Positions 51,442 through 61,063 of a stretch of DNA of 64,000 nt are shown here, one piece after another. The DNA is from Solicola gregarius. Lineage in GTDB: Bacteria; Actinomycetota; Actinomycetes; Propionibacteriales; Nocardioidaceae. The stretch is from NCBI RefSeq assembly GCF_025790165.1, contig NZ_CP094970.1:4154001-4218000 (forward strand), written 5' to 3'. Each line of letters starts with the position of its first letter. Within the stretch, counting starts at the first letter, position 1. A program made the translations under genes and the position numbers. The notes below the pieces were generated by a model. It did no database searches. It saw nothing but the letters and a program-made list of their open reading frames with translations, and was not told where the DNA came from.

Positions 51442-53310
51442 ATGGGGCTGCTCGAAACGATCGAAGATCCGCGCGATCTTCGAGACCTCGACGACGAGCA
51501 GCTCACGTCGCTCGCTGCAGAGATCCGCGAGCGGATCATCGCCTCGGTCGCCGTCAACGGCGGTCATCTCGGCCCCAACCTCGGTGTGGTCGAACTGACC
51601 ATCGCGATCCACCGGATCTTCCGGTCGCCGAGCGACCGCGTCGTCTTCGACACGGGCCACCAGGCGTACGTGCACAAGATGCTGACGGGCCGCGCCGACC
51701 AGTTCGATCGGCTGCGCAAGGAGGGTGGGCTTTCGGGCTACCCGTGCCAGGACGAGTCCGATCACGACATCGTCGAGAACTCCCACGCATCGACGAGCCT
51801 CTCGTACGCCGACGGGCTCGCCAAGGCCAACTCGTTGGCCGGTCGCGACGACCACGTGGTTGCGGTGATCGGCGACGGCGCCCTCACCGGGGGGATGGCC
51901 TGGGAGGCGCTCAACAACATCGCGGCAGACAACGACCGCCGGCTCGTGGTCGTGGTCAACGACAACGGCCGCTCGTACATGCCGACGGTCGGCGGCCTCG
52001 CCAACCACCTCGCGTCGCTGCGGACCAACCCGAAGTACGAACCCGCGCTCGAGGCGATCAGGGACCGCATCAAGGGCACCAAGGTCGTCGGGCCGAAGGC
52101 GTACGACACGCTGCATGCGATCAAGAAGGGCCTGAAGGACGCGATCGCCCCCCAGGGGATGTTCGAGGACCTCGGCCTGAAGTACCTCGGACCGATAGAC
52201 GGCCACGACCAGGAGGCGGTCGAGAACGCCCTCACGCTCGCGAAGAGGTACGGCGGACCGGTCCTCGTCCACGTCCTGACGACGAAGGGCAAGGGGTACG
52301 ACATCGCGGTCGCCAACGAGGTCGACCAGATGCATCAGGCGCCGTCCGGTGGGTTCGATCCCGAGACCGGTGACGCGACCACCGCCTCACCCGCCTCCTG
52401 GACGTCGGTTTTCCGCGACGAGATCGTGCGGCTCGCAGATCACGACCCGCGCATCGTGGCGATCACCGCGGCAATGCTCTACCCCGTGGGGCTCGACGCG
52501 TTCGCCGAGAAGTTTCCCGATCGGGTGTTCGACGTCGGCATCGCCGAGCAGCACGCCGTCACCAGTGCGGCCGGCCTCGCGATCGGCGGCATGCACCCCG
52601 TCGTCGCCCTCTACTCGACCTTCCTGAACCGCGGCTTCGACCAGCTGCTGCTCGACGTCGCCCTGCACCGCTGTGGCGTCACGTTCGTGCTCGACCGGTC
52701 GGGTGTCACCGGTGACGACGGCCCGAGCCACAACGGCATGTGGGACATGTCCTTACTGCAGATCGTGCCTACCCTGCGGCTGGCCGCACCGCGCGACGGC
52801 GCCCGCGTACGTGAGTTGCTCGGCGAGGCGGTCGCGGTGTCCGACGCGCCGACGGTCGTGCGCTACCCGAAGGGCGGCGTGTGCGCAGATGTCGAGGCGA
52901 TCGAGCGCATCGGCGAGGCCGACATCATGCTTCGCGAGGGAGCCGAGGACGTCCTGCTCATCGGCGTCGGCTCGATGGTGGGCATGGCGCTCGACGTCGC
53001 CCGGGGGCTCGCGGCCGACGGTGTCGGTGCGACCGTCGTCGACCCGCGCTGGGTCAAGCCGATCGGGCCCGAGATCGTCGACCTCGCACAACGCCATCGG
53101 CTCGTCGTGACGATCGAGGACAACGGCCGTTCTGGGGGAGTCGGCGCGATGGTGCGACAGGCCGTCGCCGACGCCGACGTACGCACCCCGGTGCGGGTGC
53201 ACGGCGTACCACAGGAGTTCCCGGACCACGCGAAACGAGAGGTCATTCTCGAGCGGGTGGGACTGACACCGGAGGCGATCCTCGACGACACGCGGGCCCG
53301 GCTCGGGTAA
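51442..53310 (+). CDS. dxs: 1-deoxy-D-xylulose-5-phosphate synthase
   Basis: A 622-residue thiamine-diphosphate enzyme, first step of the MEP isoprenoid pathway, joining pyruvate and glyceraldehyde-3-phosphate. Motifs are [29 protein letters not shown] (ThDP/Mg site), [35 protein letters not shown] and [21 protein letters not shown] 51442 follows GGAGG by 8 nt; a GTG 36 nt earlier is less likely. It is flanked by unrelated genes. Confidence 0.97.
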   Translation: MGLLETIEDPRDLRDLDDEQLTSLAAEIRERIIASVAVNGGHLGPNLGVVELTIAIHRIFRSPSDRVVFDTGHQAYVHKMLTGRADQFDRLRKEGGLSGYPCQDESDHDIVENSHASTSLSYADGLAKANSLAGRDDHVVAVIGDGALTGGMAWEALNNIAADNDRRLVVVVNDNGRSYMPTVGGLANHLASLRTNPKYEPALEAIRDRIKGTKVVGPKAYDTLHAIKKGLKDAIAPQGMFEDLGLKYLGPIDGHDQEAVENALTLAKRYGGPVLVHVLTTKGKGYDIAVANEVDQMHQAPSGGFDPETGDATTASPASWTSVFRDEIVRLADHDPRIVAITAAMLYPVGLDAFAEKFPDRVFDVGIAEQHAVTSAAGLAIGGMHPVVALYSTFLNRGFDQLLLDVALHRCGVTFVLDRSGVTGDDGPSHNGMWDMSLLQIVPTLRLAAPRDGARVRELLGEAVAVSDAPTVVRYPKGGVCADVEAIERIGEADIMLREGAEDVLLIGVGSMVGMALDVARGLAADGVGATVVDPRWVKPIGPEIVDLAQRHRLVVTIEDNGRSGGVGAMVRQAVADADVRTPVRVHGVPQEFPDHAKREVILERVGLTPEAILDDTRARLG

Positions 53311-53454
53311 TCCCGCGGCCGGAACCCTTGCGCCGCCGTACGCATGCGTTCCGGGTGAACCTGCGTACCGACTGACCGATACGCGCCGTGGCGAGGGTGG
53401 GACACTGGAAGCTGCGGGAATGCCTTGGCCCGGTCGCGCGTTGGAGGGATTGCT

Positions 53455-54369
53455 ATGGGATGGATCCGCAACCGCAGTACGCGCCGGCAGACATCGCCGA
53501 TTCCCGGTCTCGACGAGGGCGAGCGACCGGTGCTTGTGCACGCCCTCGACGGCTTCCTCGGCGCCGGGTCCGGACCGCGAGTGGCGGCCGAGTACATCGG
53601 AGGCGACGACGGGATGGTCGTCGAGAGTCTCGACGTCGACGAGTACTACGACTACCGCGCTCGACGCCCGCCGCTGATCTTCGACGAGGACCACTACCGG
53701 GAGTACGAGCCCCCGACGCTGGACGTGCGACTCCATCGCGACCAGGTGGGCACGCCGTACCTGATGCTCGCGGGACCGGAGCCCGACTACCGCTGGGAGG
53801 CGTTCGCGATCGACGTCGCCGATGTCATCGAGCAGTACGACGTCGGGCTCACCGTCGGCATGGGTGCCGTGCCGATGGGCGTACCGCACACCCGACCGCT
53901 CGTTGTCACCCAGCACGCGAACCGCAAGGCGCTGGTCGACCAGCGCAACCTCTGGAACGGGCAGGTCGTCGTGCCCGCGAGCGCGCAGGCGTTGCTCGAG
54001 TACCGACTCGGTGAGTGGGGCTTCGACGCCATGGGGTACGTCGTGCACGTGCCGCACTACCTCGCGCAGGTCGACTATCCGGCGGCCTCGATCGCGCTGT
54101 TGGAGTCCGTGTCGCGCCGTACCGGCCTGCGCTTCGAACTCGACGAGCTGCGCGCACGACAGGTGGAGGCGATCGCCGACATCGAGGACCAGATCCGCGA
54201 GCAGGACGGCGGTGCAGTGCTGGCGAACCTCGAGCAGCAGTACGACGCGTTCAGCCGTGGCGCGAACCAGTCGCTGCTGGCGTCCGACGAAGCGCTGCCT
54301 TCCGGCGACGAGCTCGGTCGCCAGTTCGAGCAGTTCCTCGCCCAGGTCGACAAGCGCGACGACGACTGA
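53455..54369 (+). CDS. PAC2-family protein (proteasome-assembly-chaperone-like)
   Basis: A 304-residue protein matching actinobacterial PAC2 proteins: VLVHALDGFLGAGSGPRVAAEYI, YYDYRARRPPLIFDEDHY, MLAGPEPDYRWEAF, VGMGAVPMGVPHTRP and VPHYLAQVDYPAASIALL. The family resembles eukaryotic proteasome assembly chaperone 2; its bacterial role is not established. The start follows TTGGAGGG. The acidic C-terminus is common. A short gap leads to tesB. Confidence 0.88.
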   Translation: MGWIRNRSTRRQTSPIPGLDEGERPVLVHALDGFLGAGSGPRVAAEYIGGDDGMVVESLDVDEYYDYRARRPPLIFDEDHYREYEPPTLDVRLHRDQVGTPYLMLAGPEPDYRWEAFAIDVADVIEQYDVGLTVGMGAVPMGVPHTRPLVVTQHANRKALVDQRNLWNGQVVVPASAQALLEYRLGEWGFDAMGYVVHVPHYLAQVDYPAASIALLESVSRRTGLRFELDELRARQVEAIADIEDQIREQDGGAVLANLEQQYDAFSRGANQSLLASDEALPSGDELGRQFEQFLAQVDKRDDD

Positions 54370-54386
54370 CCGGGCCGTATCGTGCC

Positions 54387-54408
54387 GCGGGCATGACAGA
54401 ATGCCCGC
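54387..54408 (+). promoter_or_regulatory. Hairpin abutting the tesB start codon
   Basis: GCGGGCAT (54387-54394) pairs perfectly with ATGCCCGC (54401-54408) around a 6-nt loop and ends directly before the GTG start. No Shine-Dalgarno is visible, so expression may be leaderless or shaped by this structure. Confidence 0.5.
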
Positions 54409-55281
54409 GTGCCTGAATCGATCTCCGAGCTCGTCGGCCTGCTCGATCTCGAGCGCCTGGACGAGGACCTGTTCCGGGGCTCGCACCCGTCGTCGAGCGA
54501 GATGACCAGGGTCTTCGGCGGCCAGGTGGCCGCGCAGGCCCTGATGGCCGCGTGCTCCAGCATTCCGGCCGGTCGCAACGTGCACTCGCTGCACGCGTAC
54601 TTCCTGCTCGGCGGTGACCCGTCGGTGCCGATCATCTACGACGTCGACCGGATCCGCGACGGCGGTTCGTTCAGCACCCGACGCGTGTCCGCGCGACAGC
54701 ACGGCGAGGTCATCTTCTATATGACCGCGTCGTTCCACAAGCAGGAGTCGGGCTACGACCATCAGGACGAGATGCCGGTCGTACCCCCTGTCGAGAAGTC
54801 GATCCCGATGATCGACCTGCTCAAGACGCTGAACGAGGACGTCGCCGAGCACTGGAAGCGCGAGTGGGCCGCGATCGACCTGCGCTACGTGGGCGACAAC
54901 CGCTCCGACGACGACACCACCCGCAAGACGGTTCCCGCGGTGCAGCGTATGTGGTTCCGCGCCAACGGCGACCTGCCGGACGATCCCGTGCTCAATGCGT
55001 GCGTGCTGACGTACATCAGCGATCTGAGCCTCCTCGGTACGTCCCTGCTGCCGCACGGTGTGCTGATCGGTTCGCCGCGCATCCAGCCGGCGTCGCTCGA
55101 CCACGCGGTGTGGTTCCACCGCCCGGTACGTGCCGACGAGTGGCTGCTGTACGACCAGACCTCGCCGTCCGCGACCGGCGCCCGAGGGTTCGCGACCGCG
55201 AACATCTATGCGCAGGGTGGCGAGCTCGTCGCGTCGGTAGCGCAGGAGGGCCTGATCCGGCCGATCGAGCCGAGGCGCTGA
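54409..55281 (+). CDS. tesB: Acyl-CoA thioesterase II
   Basis: A 290-residue double-hotdog enzyme that hydrolyses acyl-CoA to fatty acid and CoA. Signatures are DLERLDEDLFRGSHPSSSEMTRVFGGQVAAQALMAA, VHSLHAYFLLGGDPSVPIIYDVDRIRDGGSFSTRRV, and the C-terminal SLDHAVWFHRPVRADEWLLYDQTSPSATGARGFATANIY. The catalytic aspartate is in SLDHAVWFH. Normal length. It converges with the fatty-acid hydratase gene across a strong hairpin. Confidence 0.95.
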   Translation: MPESISELVGLLDLERLDEDLFRGSHPSSSEMTRVFGGQVAAQALMAACSSIPAGRNVHSLHAYFLLGGDPSVPIIYDVDRIRDGGSFSTRRVSARQHGEVIFYMTASFHKQESGYDHQDEMPVVPPVEKSIPMIDLLKTLNEDVAEHWKREWAAIDLRYVGDNRSDDDTTRKTVPAVQRMWFRANGDLPDDPVLNACVLTYISDLSLLGTSLLPHGVLIGSPRIQPASLDHAVWFHRPVRADEWLLYDQTSPSATGARGFATANIYAQGGELVASVAQEGLIRPIEPRR

Positions 55282-55296
55282 GCCGCCCGAGGTGCA

Positions 55297-55343
55297 GTCG
55301 GTGTGGGATTGATGGATACCTATTCCACCGATCCCGCACCGAC
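55297..55343. terminator. Bidirectional hairpin between tesB and the MaoC-like gene
   Basis: Arms 55297-55318 and 55321-55343 pair over about 19 positions (GTCGGTGTGGGAT against ATCCCGCACCGAC), with a 2-nt loop and one bulge. Placement between convergent genes fits bidirectional termination. Confidence 0.75.
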
Positions 55344-55360
55344 GCCACCGCGGTCGGGGG

Positions 55361-56239
55361 CTAGAGCGTGGTAACGCGGCCGACGAGATGGGTGATCGGC
55401 TTCTTGGAGCCCGTGACTCCGAATGACGTCTCCCGTTCGCCGAGATCGGCACCGAACGACACCGTGCCCGGCAGCAGGATCGGCTTCTTGAACTCCACGT
55501 CCACGCGGTACGCGCGCGGCAAGGCAGATCCGAGTGCGGCAAGGCACCGCGCCTTGGTCCACATGCCGTGCGCGATCTGCCGCGGGAAGCCGAGCGCCTT
55601 GGCGCTCAGCCGGTAGAGGTGGATGGGGTTGCGGTCGCCGGAGACGGCGCCGTAGCGGCGGCCGAGGTCGCCGCCGAGCCGCCACCGTGCCGTGCCCGCG
55701 GGAGCCTCCAGTCCGTCGACCGGGGAGTCTGCGGACGCCGACTCGTCGCGCGCACCGCGGGAAAGGTAGCTGCTGGTCTCCTCCCACACGAGCGTGCCGT
55801 CGACGGTCGCCCGCGAGACGAGATCGACGAGCCGTCCACGCGGGTGCGGCCGCAGGTTCGTGGCATGCACGGACATCGCGTACGACTCGCCCACCTCGAG
55901 CGGGAAGTACTGGGTGATCGAGTTCGTCAGGTGCACGGCGCCCATCGGGGCGAACGGGAACGACGTGTCGGTCATCAGCATCAGCTGCAGCCCGAACGCC
56001 GCCAGATGGGGGTACGTCGCGGGCAGCTCGTTGCGCAGGCCGAATCCGCACACGTCCGCGTACGCGGCGAGGTTGGCGCCGTCGGTGGTGATCTGCTCGC
56101 GGGTCAGAGTCACGTCGGGTACGTCGCCGTCTGCGTGGCGTACGCCCGGGAGGTTGCCGACGACGGGAAGCGCGGGAAGAGCGGCCTTCACGTACAGCGG
56201 AAGCGTCGCGGGCGCGGCATCGAGGTTGCGAACGGCCAT
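55361..56239 (-). CDS. MaoC-like 3-hydroxyacyl-thioester dehydratase (HtdX-like)
   Basis: A 292-residue protein with the hydratase-2 motif YGAVSGDRNPIHLYRLSAKALGFPRQIAHGMW near residue 190 (catalytic D and H in SGDRNPIH). The N-terminal half is a degenerate hotdog with PHLAAFGLQLMLMTDTSFPF. It is one nucleotide downstream of the fabG4-like gene, and the fadA2-like gene is divergent. This is the same trio as Rv0241c-Rv0242c-Rv0243 in Mycobacterium tuberculosis, linked to fatty-acid elongation or degradation. Confidence 0.9.
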   Translation of the reverse strand: MAVRNLDAAPATLPLYVKAALPALPVVGNLPGVRHADGDVPDVTLTREQITTDGANLAAYADVCGFGLRNELPATYPHLAAFGLQLMLMTDTSFPFAPMGAVHLTNSITQYFPLEVGESYAMSVHATNLRPHPRGRLVDLVSRATVDGTLVWEETSSYLSRGARDESASADSPVDGLEAPAGTARWRLGGDLGRRYGAVSGDRNPIHLYRLSAKALGFPRQIAHGMWTKARCLAALGSALPRAYRVDVEFKKPILLPGTVSFGADLGERETSFGVTGSKKPITHLVGRVTTL

Positions 56240-56240
56240 C

Positions 56241-57584
56241 TCAGGCCCCCAGCAGGCTCTGACCGCACACTCGCACGACATTGCCGCTGACCGACGACGA
56301 GCCGGGGTTCGCGTACCACGCAACGGTCTCGGCGACGTCGATCGGCCGTCCGCCCTGCGACATCGAGTTCATCCGGCGGCCGGCCTCACGGATCGCCATC
56401 GGGATCGTCTTGACCATCGCCGTCTCGATGAATCCGGGCGCGATCGCGTTCACGGTGATTCCGGTGTCGGCCACCCGGGCCGCGAGCTCCTGCACGAAGC
56501 CGATGACGCCCGCCTTCGAGGCGGCGTAGTTCGTCTGGCCGTTGTTGCCGGCGATGCCGGCGATCGACGACACGCCGATGACGCGGCCGTTCGGGCGGAT
56601 CAGCTGCTGGTCCAGCAGCTCGGCCGTGATGCGCTGCGGCGCGCCGACGTTGACGTCGATGACCGCCTGCCAGTTCTCGGACTTCATGTTGCGCAGGCGC
56701 TTGTCGCGCGTGATGCCGGCGTTGTGTACGACGATGTCGACTCCGCCGTGTGCCTCGTCCAGATGGCGCGCGATGCGCTTCGGGGCGTCGGCTGCAGTGA
56801 TGTCGAGCGTGATGCTCGTGCCGCCGAGCTCGTCGATCAGCTTCTTCAGGTCGCTCGCGAGCGGAGCGACGTCGAGGCCGACGATCGTCGCGCCGTCACG
56901 GTGCAGCGTGCGCGCCATCGCCTCGCCGAGCCCGCGCGAGGCCCCGGTGACGAGGGCGACCTTGCCCTCGAGCGGCCGGCGTACGTCGACTGGCTCGGGT
57001 GCGTTCTTCGCGAGCGTACCGATACGGATGACCTGACCCGAGACGTACGCGGACTTCGGCGAGAGCAGGAACTCGAGCGTGGACGCCGCGGCATCCTCGG
57101 CGCCGGGCGCGACGTAGACGAGCTGGACGGTCGCGCCGCGGCCGACCTCCTTGCCGAGCGACCGCGTGATCCCCTCGAGAGCGCGTTGGGCGATGGCCTC
57201 ACCATCGGACTCGGCGTTCTCGACGGGGGTTCCGAGCACGACGACTCGTCCGCAGCGCGCCAGACTGCGCAGCACGGGCGTGAAGAACTCCTGGAGCCGC
57301 ACGAGCTGGTCGGGCGTCCGGATGCCGCTCGCGTCGAAGACGATGCCCTTGTATCGCTTGCCGTCCTCCGCCGCACCGTCCACGGCGACATCGTGCGTGG
57401 CGAGCAGGTCGCCGACGTACTTCTCGAGTCGGCCACCCTCGGCCGCGCCGACCAGCACCGTGCCGTCGACGAGCGGTGCGCCGTCGCGCCAGCGCTCGAG
57501 GACCGGCGGGTTGGGGATGCCCACATTCTTCGCGATCAGCTGTCCGACCGGGGTGTTGACGAGGGCAAGGTATCGGTCAGTCAT
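56241..57584 (-). CDS. Long 3-oxoacyl-ACP/CoA reductase, FabG4-like
   Basis: A 447-residue member of the high-molecular-weight FabG group. The N-terminal ~200 residues form a flavodoxin-like domain; the C-terminal short-chain dehydrogenase domain has VALVTGASRGLGEAMARTL (cofactor site), VHNAGITRDK, the active site SSIAGIAGNNGQTNYAASKAGVIGF and a PGFIETAM segment. Mycobacterial FabG4 uses NADH and acts on long acyl-CoAs. ATG start at 57584; the divergent gap to the thiolase gene holds two small palindromes. Confidence 0.93.
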   Translation of the reverse strand: MTDRYLALVNTPVGQLIAKNVGIPNPPVLERWRDGAPLVDGTVLVGAAEGGRLEKYVGDLLATHDVAVDGAAEDGKRYKGIVFDASGIRTPDQLVRLQEFFTPVLRSLARCGRVVVLGTPVENAESDGEAIAQRALEGITRSLGKEVGRGATVQLVYVAPGAEDAAASTLEFLLSPKSAYVSGQVIRIGTLAKNAPEPVDVRRPLEGKVALVTGASRGLGEAMARTLHRDGATIVGLDVAPLASDLKKLIDELGGTSITLDITAADAPKRIARHLDEAHGGVDIVVHNAGITRDKRLRNMKSENWQAVIDVNVGAPQRITAELLDQQLIRPNGRVIGVSSIAGIAGNNGQTNYAASKAGVIGFVQELAARVADTGITVNAIAPGFIETAMVKTIPMAIREAGRRMNSMSQGGRPIDVAETVAWYANPGSSSVSGNVVRVCGQSLLGA

Positions 57585-57607
57585 CCGCGATGTGTCCTAT
57601 CTCTCGC

Positions 57608-57654
57608 ATACCGATGGTATCTCGAACGTCGTGCAAACTGTAACTTCAAGTTAC
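57608..57654. promoter_or_regulatory. Two palindromes in the fabG4-fadA2 divergent promoter
   Basis: ATACCgatGGTAT (57608-57620) and GTAACTTCAAGTTAC (57640-57654) are perfect palindromes. The second, 7-bp arms with a 1-bp centre, fits a TetR-family lipid regulator site. Neither protein is known from the window. Confidence 0.6.
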
Positions 57655-57775
57655 GCTCGGAGTCCACACGGTGTGGCGCACACGACGTCGGCGCATCACC
57701 GGAGCGGCACCGCGTCGTCACTGACAGACTTGCACAGATGGCTCATCGGCACGAGCCGACGGATGAGGAGTTTCC

Positions 57776-59077
57776 ATGGCTGGCACCAAGGCGAGAGCGG
57801 CGACTGCGCCGCGACGGGTCGCGATCATCGGCGGCAACCGAATCCCGTTCGCGCGCTCCAACACGGCGTACGCGAACGCATCGAACCAGGACATGCTGAC
57901 CGCCGCGATCGACGGTCTTGCCGAGCGGTACGGGCTCGCGGGAGAGCGACTGGGTGAGGTCGTTGCCGGTGCCGTGCTCAAGCACAGCCGCGACTTCAAC
58001 CTCACCCGCGAGTCGGTCCTCGGGTCCGTGCTGTCGGCCGATACGCCCGCGTACGACATCCAACAGGCGTGTGACACGGGGCTGCAGGCGACGATCCAGG
58101 TGGCGAACAAGATTGCGCTGGGCAAGATCGATGTCGGTATCGCGGGTGGATCCGACACCACCTCGGACGCGCCGCTCGCGGTGAACGAGGGCCTGCGGAA
58201 GATCCTCCTCGAGGCCAACCGCGCCAAGTCGATGAAGGGCCGGCTCGCCGCACTTGCGAAGGTGCGGCCCGGGCACATCGCGCCGGCGATCCCGCAGAAT
58301 GCGGAGCCGCGCACGGGCTTGTCGATGGGGGAGAGCGCCGCGCTGACGGCCGTCGAGTGGGACATCACCCGCGCTGAGCAGGACGAGCTGGCCGTCGCCT
58401 CGCACCAGCGGCTCGCCGCGGCGTACGAACGCGGCTTCCTCGACGACATGGTGTCGGCGTACCTCGGACTCGACCGCGACCAGAACCTGCGGCCCGACTC
58501 GTCCGTCGAGAAGCTGGCGAAGCTCAAGCCGGTGTTCGGCAAGGGTGAGTCGGCGACCATGACGGCCGCGAACTCGACGCCGCTGACCGACGGTTCGTCC
58601 GCAGTGCTGCTCGCGTCGGAGGACTACGCGAAGGCGCGCGGCTGGGAGGTCCGCGGCTACCTCACGGACTACGAGACCGCGGCCGTCGACTACGTGCACG
58701 GCAAGGAGGGGCTGCTGATGGCACCCGCGTACGCGATGCCGCGGATGCTGGCGCGTGCAGGTCTGTCGTTGCAGGACTTCGACTTCTACGAGATCCACGA
58801 GGCGTTCGCCTCGCAGGTGCTCGCGACCCTCAAGGCGTGGGAGGACCCCATCTTCTGCAAGGAGCGGTTGGGTCTCGACGCGCCACTCGGTTCGATCGAT
58901 CGCGACAAGCTGAATGTCGCCGGATCGTCGCTCGCGGCGGGTCATCCGTTCGCCGCGACCGGTGGCCGGATCGTTGCGACGTTGGCGAAGCTGCTTGCCG
59001 AGAAAGGCTCCGGTCGTGGTGTGATCTCGATCTGTGCGGCAGGCGGGCAGGGCGTCACCGCGATCATGGAGCGGTAA
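57776..59077 (+). CDS. Acetyl-CoA acyltransferase (thiolase), FadA2-like
   Basis: A 433-residue thiolase. The nucleophile cysteine is in DIQQACDTGLQATIQVANKIA (near residue 95); the C-terminal catalytic residues are in EIHEAFASQVLATLKAWED, GSSLAAGHPFAATGGRIVA and SICAAGGQGVTAIMER. Its opening TAPRRVAIIGGNRIPFARSNTAY and length match FadA2/FadI-type enzymes. ATGAGGAG-type site upstream. It pairs with the divergent reductase and hydratase as a fatty-acid beta-oxidation or chain-elongation set. Confidence 0.94.
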   Translation: MAGTKARAATAPRRVAIIGGNRIPFARSNTAYANASNQDMLTAAIDGLAERYGLAGERLGEVVAGAVLKHSRDFNLTRESVLGSVLSADTPAYDIQQACDTGLQATIQVANKIALGKIDVGIAGGSDTTSDAPLAVNEGLRKILLEANRAKSMKGRLAALAKVRPGHIAPAIPQNAEPRTGLSMGESAALTAVEWDITRAEQDELAVASHQRLAAAYERGFLDDMVSAYLGLDRDQNLRPDSSVEKLAKLKPVFGKGESATMTAANSTPLTDGSSAVLLASEDYAKARGWEVRGYLTDYETAAVDYVHGKEGLLMAPAYAMPRMLARAGLSLQDFDFYEIHEAFASQVLATLKAWEDPIFCKERLGLDAPLGSIDRDKLNVAGSSLAAGHPFAATGGRIVATLAKLLAEKGSGRGVISICAAGGQGVTAIMER

Positions 59078-59198
59078 GTGGGTTGATCAACTCGAGGGTG
59101 ACTTTTATGGCTGGGCGAGCCTTTCGGCGGTCGGCGATCCGGTTTGCTCAACGGCTGGTGTACCCGTGAGCCGCACCGCCGTGTTGCCACGTCGGTCC

Positions 59199-60926
59199 TC
59201 ACCCGGTTGTGGTCTCCAGGACCATCGGTACCTCGGCGCCTGGCTCGATCACCAGCTCGTCGCCCCGGTGGCGGGTCACCTGACCGTCGGCGTACGTATC
59301 GCCGGTCACGGTGAACGTCATCGGTACCTCGTCGTCCCGCAGGGTGGCGAGTGGCGCGTTCATGTTGGCCAGCCAGCGGAGCAGCTTGGTGCCGAGCCTC
59401 GTCACGACCCCGGGTCTCCTTGACGCAAGGTTGCGGCGCTCTCCGATGTCCCGGGACACGTCGTACAGCCTCCACGTGCGGGTCTCGTAGCTGTACAGCA
59501 ACTTCCAGCGACCCGCGCGGATGGTCGACTGTGGACGCTGGTCACGCCCGCCGCCGATCAAGTAGCCGGGTAGGTGCTGGTATCGCGGCCGTTTCACGGT
59601 GGCGTTGTGCGCCAGCGCAGGTTTCAGGCTCGTACCGTCGAACGGTATGCCCGCGGGAAGGCTCGTGCGGCCGAGTGCGGCGAGTGTCGGGTACACGTCG
59701 GTGCCGTTGATCGGACTCTGGTTGATCCGTCCCCGGTCTACGAGGGCGCGATTGCCGCTCCACGCGATGAACGGAACCCGCACGCCGCCCTCGTCGAGCT
59801 CGCCCTTCTGTCCCTTCAGCGGACCGTTGAACGCGCCCAAGGTGGTGCGCCCACCGTTGTCGGAGGTGAAGACGACCACCGTGTTGTCGGCCAGCGGATG
59901 ACCGGGGTTTCGCGGGTCGGGCGTCGTCTCCAGGTGGTCGACCACCCGGGCCACGCTTTGGTCCAAGCCCTCGAGCAGGGCGGCGTACGACGGCTTCGAC
60001 GGTGTGGCCCCCGGCGGCTTGGCTCGATACTTGGCGAGCAGGTCGCGGCGCGCCTGGTCGTTGTTGATCGGACTGTGCACGGCGTACTCGCTCATGAAGG
60101 TCAGGAACGGCCGGTCGTCGTGGCGGTCGATGAAGTCGATGGTCGCGTCCGTGACCGCATCCGTGACGTGCTTGTCGGTGCCGACGAGCGCATCGACCGA
60201 GGTGTCGGGTACACCGTGCGTGTACGGCTTGATGTTCCGGTCGACGTACGCCTGGGTGTAGTCCGAGGCGAACGCATCCAGCTCGGGACCGATCCCGCCG
60301 GCGAAGGTGCCGTTCGCGGCGTGGTACCGCTTCGGTGCGGCCGCCCCGGTGCCGCCGATGTTCTCGTCGAACCCGTGCAGCGCGGTGACGTCGGAGCCGG
60401 ACCGGGTCACGTGGAACTTCCCGGCGTATCCGGTCGCGTATCCGCCGGATCGCAGGGTCTCGGCCACCGTGACTGCCTGTGCCGGCAGGGCGGCGTCGCC
60501 GTCGGGGAGCCCTTGGGGAGGGCCGACGAGGCGGGTGTCGTCGCCGCCGCGGTTGAGGTGGCCGACGAGGTAGATGTTGTTCGTCGGCCGCGGCGCGTAC
60601 AGGCCCGTCATCAGGGCGGCCCGACTCGGTGCGCAGTTCACGCACGCGTAGGCATTGGTGAATGCCACGCCCTGCTTGGCCATCCGGTTGATGTTCCGGG
60701 TCTCGTTGAAGTCGCTTCGGTTGCCAAGGTTGGTGCGCCGACCGCTGAGGTCGGACCATCCGACGTCGTCGCCGAGGACGAAGACGATGTTCGGTCGCGG
60801 GGTGTTGGAGACAACCGGATCAGCGGCGGCCGAGTGGGCGGGTCGAGGGGCGCCCAGCCCGGCGACAACGAGCGTCGCCGGGAGTACGAACGAGCCGACC
60901 GCGGCTGATGTGCGGGTCGAGATCAC
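59199..60926 (-). CDS. Secreted type I sulfatase
   Basis: A 575-residue alkaline-phosphatase-superfamily sulfatase. The N-terminus (MISTRTSAAVGSFVLPATLV...) is a signal peptide. NIVFVLGDDVGWSDL supplies metal aspartates; NCAPSRAALMTG gives C98, the C-x-P-S-R cysteine converted to formylglycine. GYAGKFHV and VVFTSDNGG complete the site. GTG 60926 was chosen because GAGGTGA lies 5 nt upstream and the signal peptide then starts cleanly; an ATG at 60962 is possible. It hydrolyses an extracellular sulfate ester, substrate unknown. A TetR gene lies upstream in the same direction. Confidence 0.9.
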   Translation of the reverse strand: MISTRTSAAVGSFVLPATLVVAGLGAPRPAHSAAADPVVSNTPRPNIVFVLGDDVGWSDLSGRRTNLGNRSDFNETRNINRMAKQGVAFTNAYACVNCAPSRAALMTGLYAPRPTNNIYLVGHLNRGGDDTRLVGPPQGLPDGDAALPAQAVTVAETLRSGGYATGYAGKFHVTRSGSDVTALHGFDENIGGTGAAAPKRYHAANGTFAGGIGPELDAFASDYTQAYVDRNIKPYTHGVPDTSVDALVGTDKHVTDAVTDATIDFIDRHDDRPFLTFMSEYAVHSPINNDQARRDLLAKYRAKPPGATPSKPSYAALLEGLDQSVARVVDHLETTPDPRNPGHPLADNTVVVFTSDNGGRTTLGAFNGPLKGQKGELDEGGVRVPFIAWSGNRALVDRGRINQSPINGTDVYPTLAALGRTSLPAGIPFDGTSLKPALAHNATVKRPRYQHLPGYLIGGGRDQRPQSTIRAGRWKLLYSYETRTWRLYDVSRDIGERRNLASRRPGVVTRLGTKLLRWLANMNAPLATLRDDEVPMTFTVTGDTYADGQVTRHRGDELVIEPGAEVPMVLETTTG

Positions 60927-60994
60927 GAGAATCACCTCGAATGGCTGGCGGTTGCGGGTCATATCGCCGAACGGGGTCCGGCGCAACGGAGAGT

Positions 60995-61008
60995 AGTCTA
61001 ATTAGACT
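60995..61008. promoter_or_regulatory. 14-bp perfect palindrome upstream of the sulfatase gene
   Basis: AGTCTAATTAGACT is a perfect palindrome inside an AT-rich tract (60993-61026), 69 nt upstream of the sulfatase start and just after the TetR gene end. It is a likely operator, possibly for that TetR protein. Confidence 0.65.
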
Positions 61009-61063
61009 TAAATACTAAACTATTAACGTCGCGTGTTTACCCGCGCGCCTGCCGAAGGCGTGA

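Noticed and set aside
52753-55542. A 929-codon leftward open frame
   Set aside because: It runs antisense to dxs, the PAC2 gene and tesB, which have strong family motifs. Such frames are common by chance in DNA with GC-rich third positions.
59078-59198. A terminator or small gene between the thiolase and sulfatase genes
   Set aside because: Only a short TTGATCAA palindrome is present; no stable hairpin or coding signal was seen between these convergent genes.
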